Of a stretch of DNA of 5,961 nucleotides, positions 5,001-5,961 are shown in pieces. Within the stretch, counting starts at the first letter, position 1. Each line of letters begins with the position of its first letter. The stretch is from contig WRDJ01000052.1 in NCBI GenBank assembly GCA_009783495.1, positions 1 to 5,961 of the forward strand. The letters run 5' to 3'. The DNA is from Clostridiales bacterium. Lineage in GTDB: Bacteria; Bacillota; Dehalobacteriia; UBA4068. The notes under the pieces are model-generated. The model was given only the letters and a program-made list of their open reading frames with translations, was not told the origin of the DNA and did not search any database. A program made the position numbers and the translations under genes.

Positions 5001-5961
5001 CTATTTGATATGCGCGGGCAGGCCGACCACCGCGCCGATGCCGGGTAACTTGCCGTTTTGCACCGTCCAGCCGCCTGTCGCTGTGAAGCGCCCTTCGATG
5101 GTGCCGTCGGCTGAGATTTGCGCCGCGCTGATGTCCATGCCGTCGGTCGTGTCATAGCCCCTGACAAGCGTTTTTGCCGTGCCGTTCACCATGACCGTCA
5201 TGCCGAAAAAAGCCACGTTGTTGCGGGCGAAAGACACAGTGAAAGCGGTATCCCTGTCTTCTATAAAACCGAACACGCGCCCGACATTTGATTCGCCCGA
5301 CACGCTGGAATTGAGGGCGGCGCAGTTTTCCACTCTGCTGTTGTTATAGTAAACGTTGCCCGCCACGCCGCCAACACAGTCTTTGCCGCTGACCGCGCCC
5401 GTGGCATAACAGTTTTTCAGGGTGCCGAGAAGATGGCCCACCACGCCGCCGGCATAATCGCCGCCGCTGACATTGCCCGTGGCATAGCAGCTTTCCATGC
5501 TGCCGCCGCCGACAAGGGCGCCCGCCACGCCGCCGACATATCTGCCCACGCCGGTTACGTTGCCTGTGGCATAGCAGTTTTCAATGCTGCCGCCGCTCAT
5601 GCTGCCAACCACGCCGCCGACACTGCTCCTGCCGCTGACATTGCCCATGGCATAGCAGTTTTCAATGCTGCAGCCGTTAGAGATACTGCCCGCCACGCCG
5701 CCGACACGGTCCCTGCCGCTGACCATAACTGTGGCATAGCAATCTTTCAGGCTGCCGTGATCAACCCAGCCCGCCACGCCGCCGACAACATCGTTGCCGC
5801 TGCTGACCGCACCTGTGACGGAGCAGTTTTCCAGGCCGCCGTAATAAACCATGCCCGCCAGGCCGGCAACAAATTGCCTGCCGGTAACACTCGCGTCCTT
5901 GACGGCCAGGTTCTTCACCGTGCCGCCGTAAATCGTCCCGAACAGCCCGGCGAATTCCAGG
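5001..5961 (-). CDS. GLUG-repeat surface or secreted protein, C-terminal part (cut by window edge)
   Basis: 319 codons are visible and the frame stays open to the window edge, so the true start lies beyond 5961; the GTG at 5916-5918 is internal, inside an unbroken repeat. The protein is built of eight units of 26-30 residues, each like IENCYATGNVSG-x-VGGVVG, the GLUG motif found in bacterial extracellular adhesin-like and peptidase-associated proteins. The repeats should stack as a beta-solenoid-like rod. After the last unit come about 80 residues ending TGGWTVQNGKLPGIGAVVGLPAHIK..., the tail usual for GLUG proteins. No sortase motif, membrane helix or surface-anchor domain is present at this end; a signal peptide or anchor would have to be N-terminal, outside the window. 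A terminator hairpin follows the TAG. Substrate or partner is unknown. The repeat family is confidently recognised; the surface role is inferred. Confidence 0.88.
   Translation of the reverse strand, partial: LEFAGLFGTIYGGTVKNLAVKDASVTGRQFVAGLAGMVYYGGLENCSVTGAVSSGNDVVGGVAGWVDHGSLKDCYATVMVSGRDRVGGVAGSISNGCSIENCYAMGNVSGRSSVGGVVGSMSGGSIENCYATGNVTGVGRYVGGVAGALVGGGSMESCYATGNVSGGDYAGGVVGHLLGTLKNCYATGAVSGKDCVGGVAGNVYYNNSRVENCAALNSSVSGESNVGRVFGFIEDRDTAFTVSFARNNVAFFGMTVMVNGTAKTLVRGYDTTDGMDISAAQISADGTIEGRFTATGGWTVQNGKLPGIGAVVGLPAHIK
5244..5961 (-). repeat. Array of eight GLUG-type coding repeats of 78-90 bp
   Basis: Units begin in minus order with VKNL, LENC, LKDC, IENC, IENC, MESC, LKNC and VENC, with 28, 28, 28, 27, 29, 26, 29 and 30 residues; part of a further unit reaches the window edge. 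Neighbouring units keep near-identical DNA such as GTGGCATAGCAGTTTTCAAT on the plus strand, so expansion or loss by recombination is plausible. Seven of eight units have Cys at the fourth position. Confidence 0.85.

Noticed and set aside
4781..5008. 75-codon plus-strand ORF in the dinG upstream spacer
   Set aside because: It runs through both hairpins, including the terminator, has no convincing ribosome binding site and overlaps the GLUG stop. Composition is like random intergenic DNA.
5916..5918. GTG as the start of the GLUG protein
   Set aside because: The frame continues upstream to the window edge with another repeat-like stretch (LEFAGLFGTIYGGT), so the GTG is an internal valine.

Overview
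The window reads as Bacillota (Firmicutes-type) chromosomal DNA. Supporting this are the AGGAGG-type ribosome binding sites, and the fusion of a DnaQ-like exonuclease to a DinG helicase, an arrangement typical of Bacillota. Genus cannot be told from the sequence. All four genes I can support lie on the minus strand, so the reading order runs from high to low coordinates. The first and last genes are cut by the window edges.

Layout in transcription order: (1) 5961-5001, the 3' part of a GLUG-repeat surface or secreted protein, followed 17 nt after its stop by a perfect 15-bp hairpin with T-rich flanks. (2) 4755-5000, a gene-free spacer holding that hairpin, whose two arms each contain a GAAC-N4-GTTC motif like the Gram-positive LexA (DinR) box, plus a second perfect hairpin. 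(3) 4745-1935, an exonuclease-DinG helicase with intact nuclease and helicase motifs and Fe-S cysteines. (4) 1684-1934, a structured spacer: a 20-bp hairpin over the dinG stop, a 64-bp nested inverted repeat, an extended -10 promoter candidate and two small dyads. (5) 1683-436, an ECF-like sigma factor whose C-terminus continues into a transmembrane helix, 27 Asn/Asp-Pro tripeptide repeats and an unrecognised 95-residue domain. (6) 164-435, a spacer with a 13-bp hairpin and 14-bp tandem repeats. (7) 163-1, the N-terminus of a second, paralogous sigma factor (38 of 54 residues identical).

The most interesting part is the tandem pair of sigma genes. The complete one looks like a sigma factor physically tied to the membrane with a sensor or stalk outside the cell, and both genes share a leader layout: a hairpin, then TGGCC, then 48-49 nt to the start codon. 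That points to co-inherited or common regulation. dinG belongs to DNA repair, and the GLUG protein probably acts at the cell surface. The sequence gives no proof that these work together with the sigma pair.
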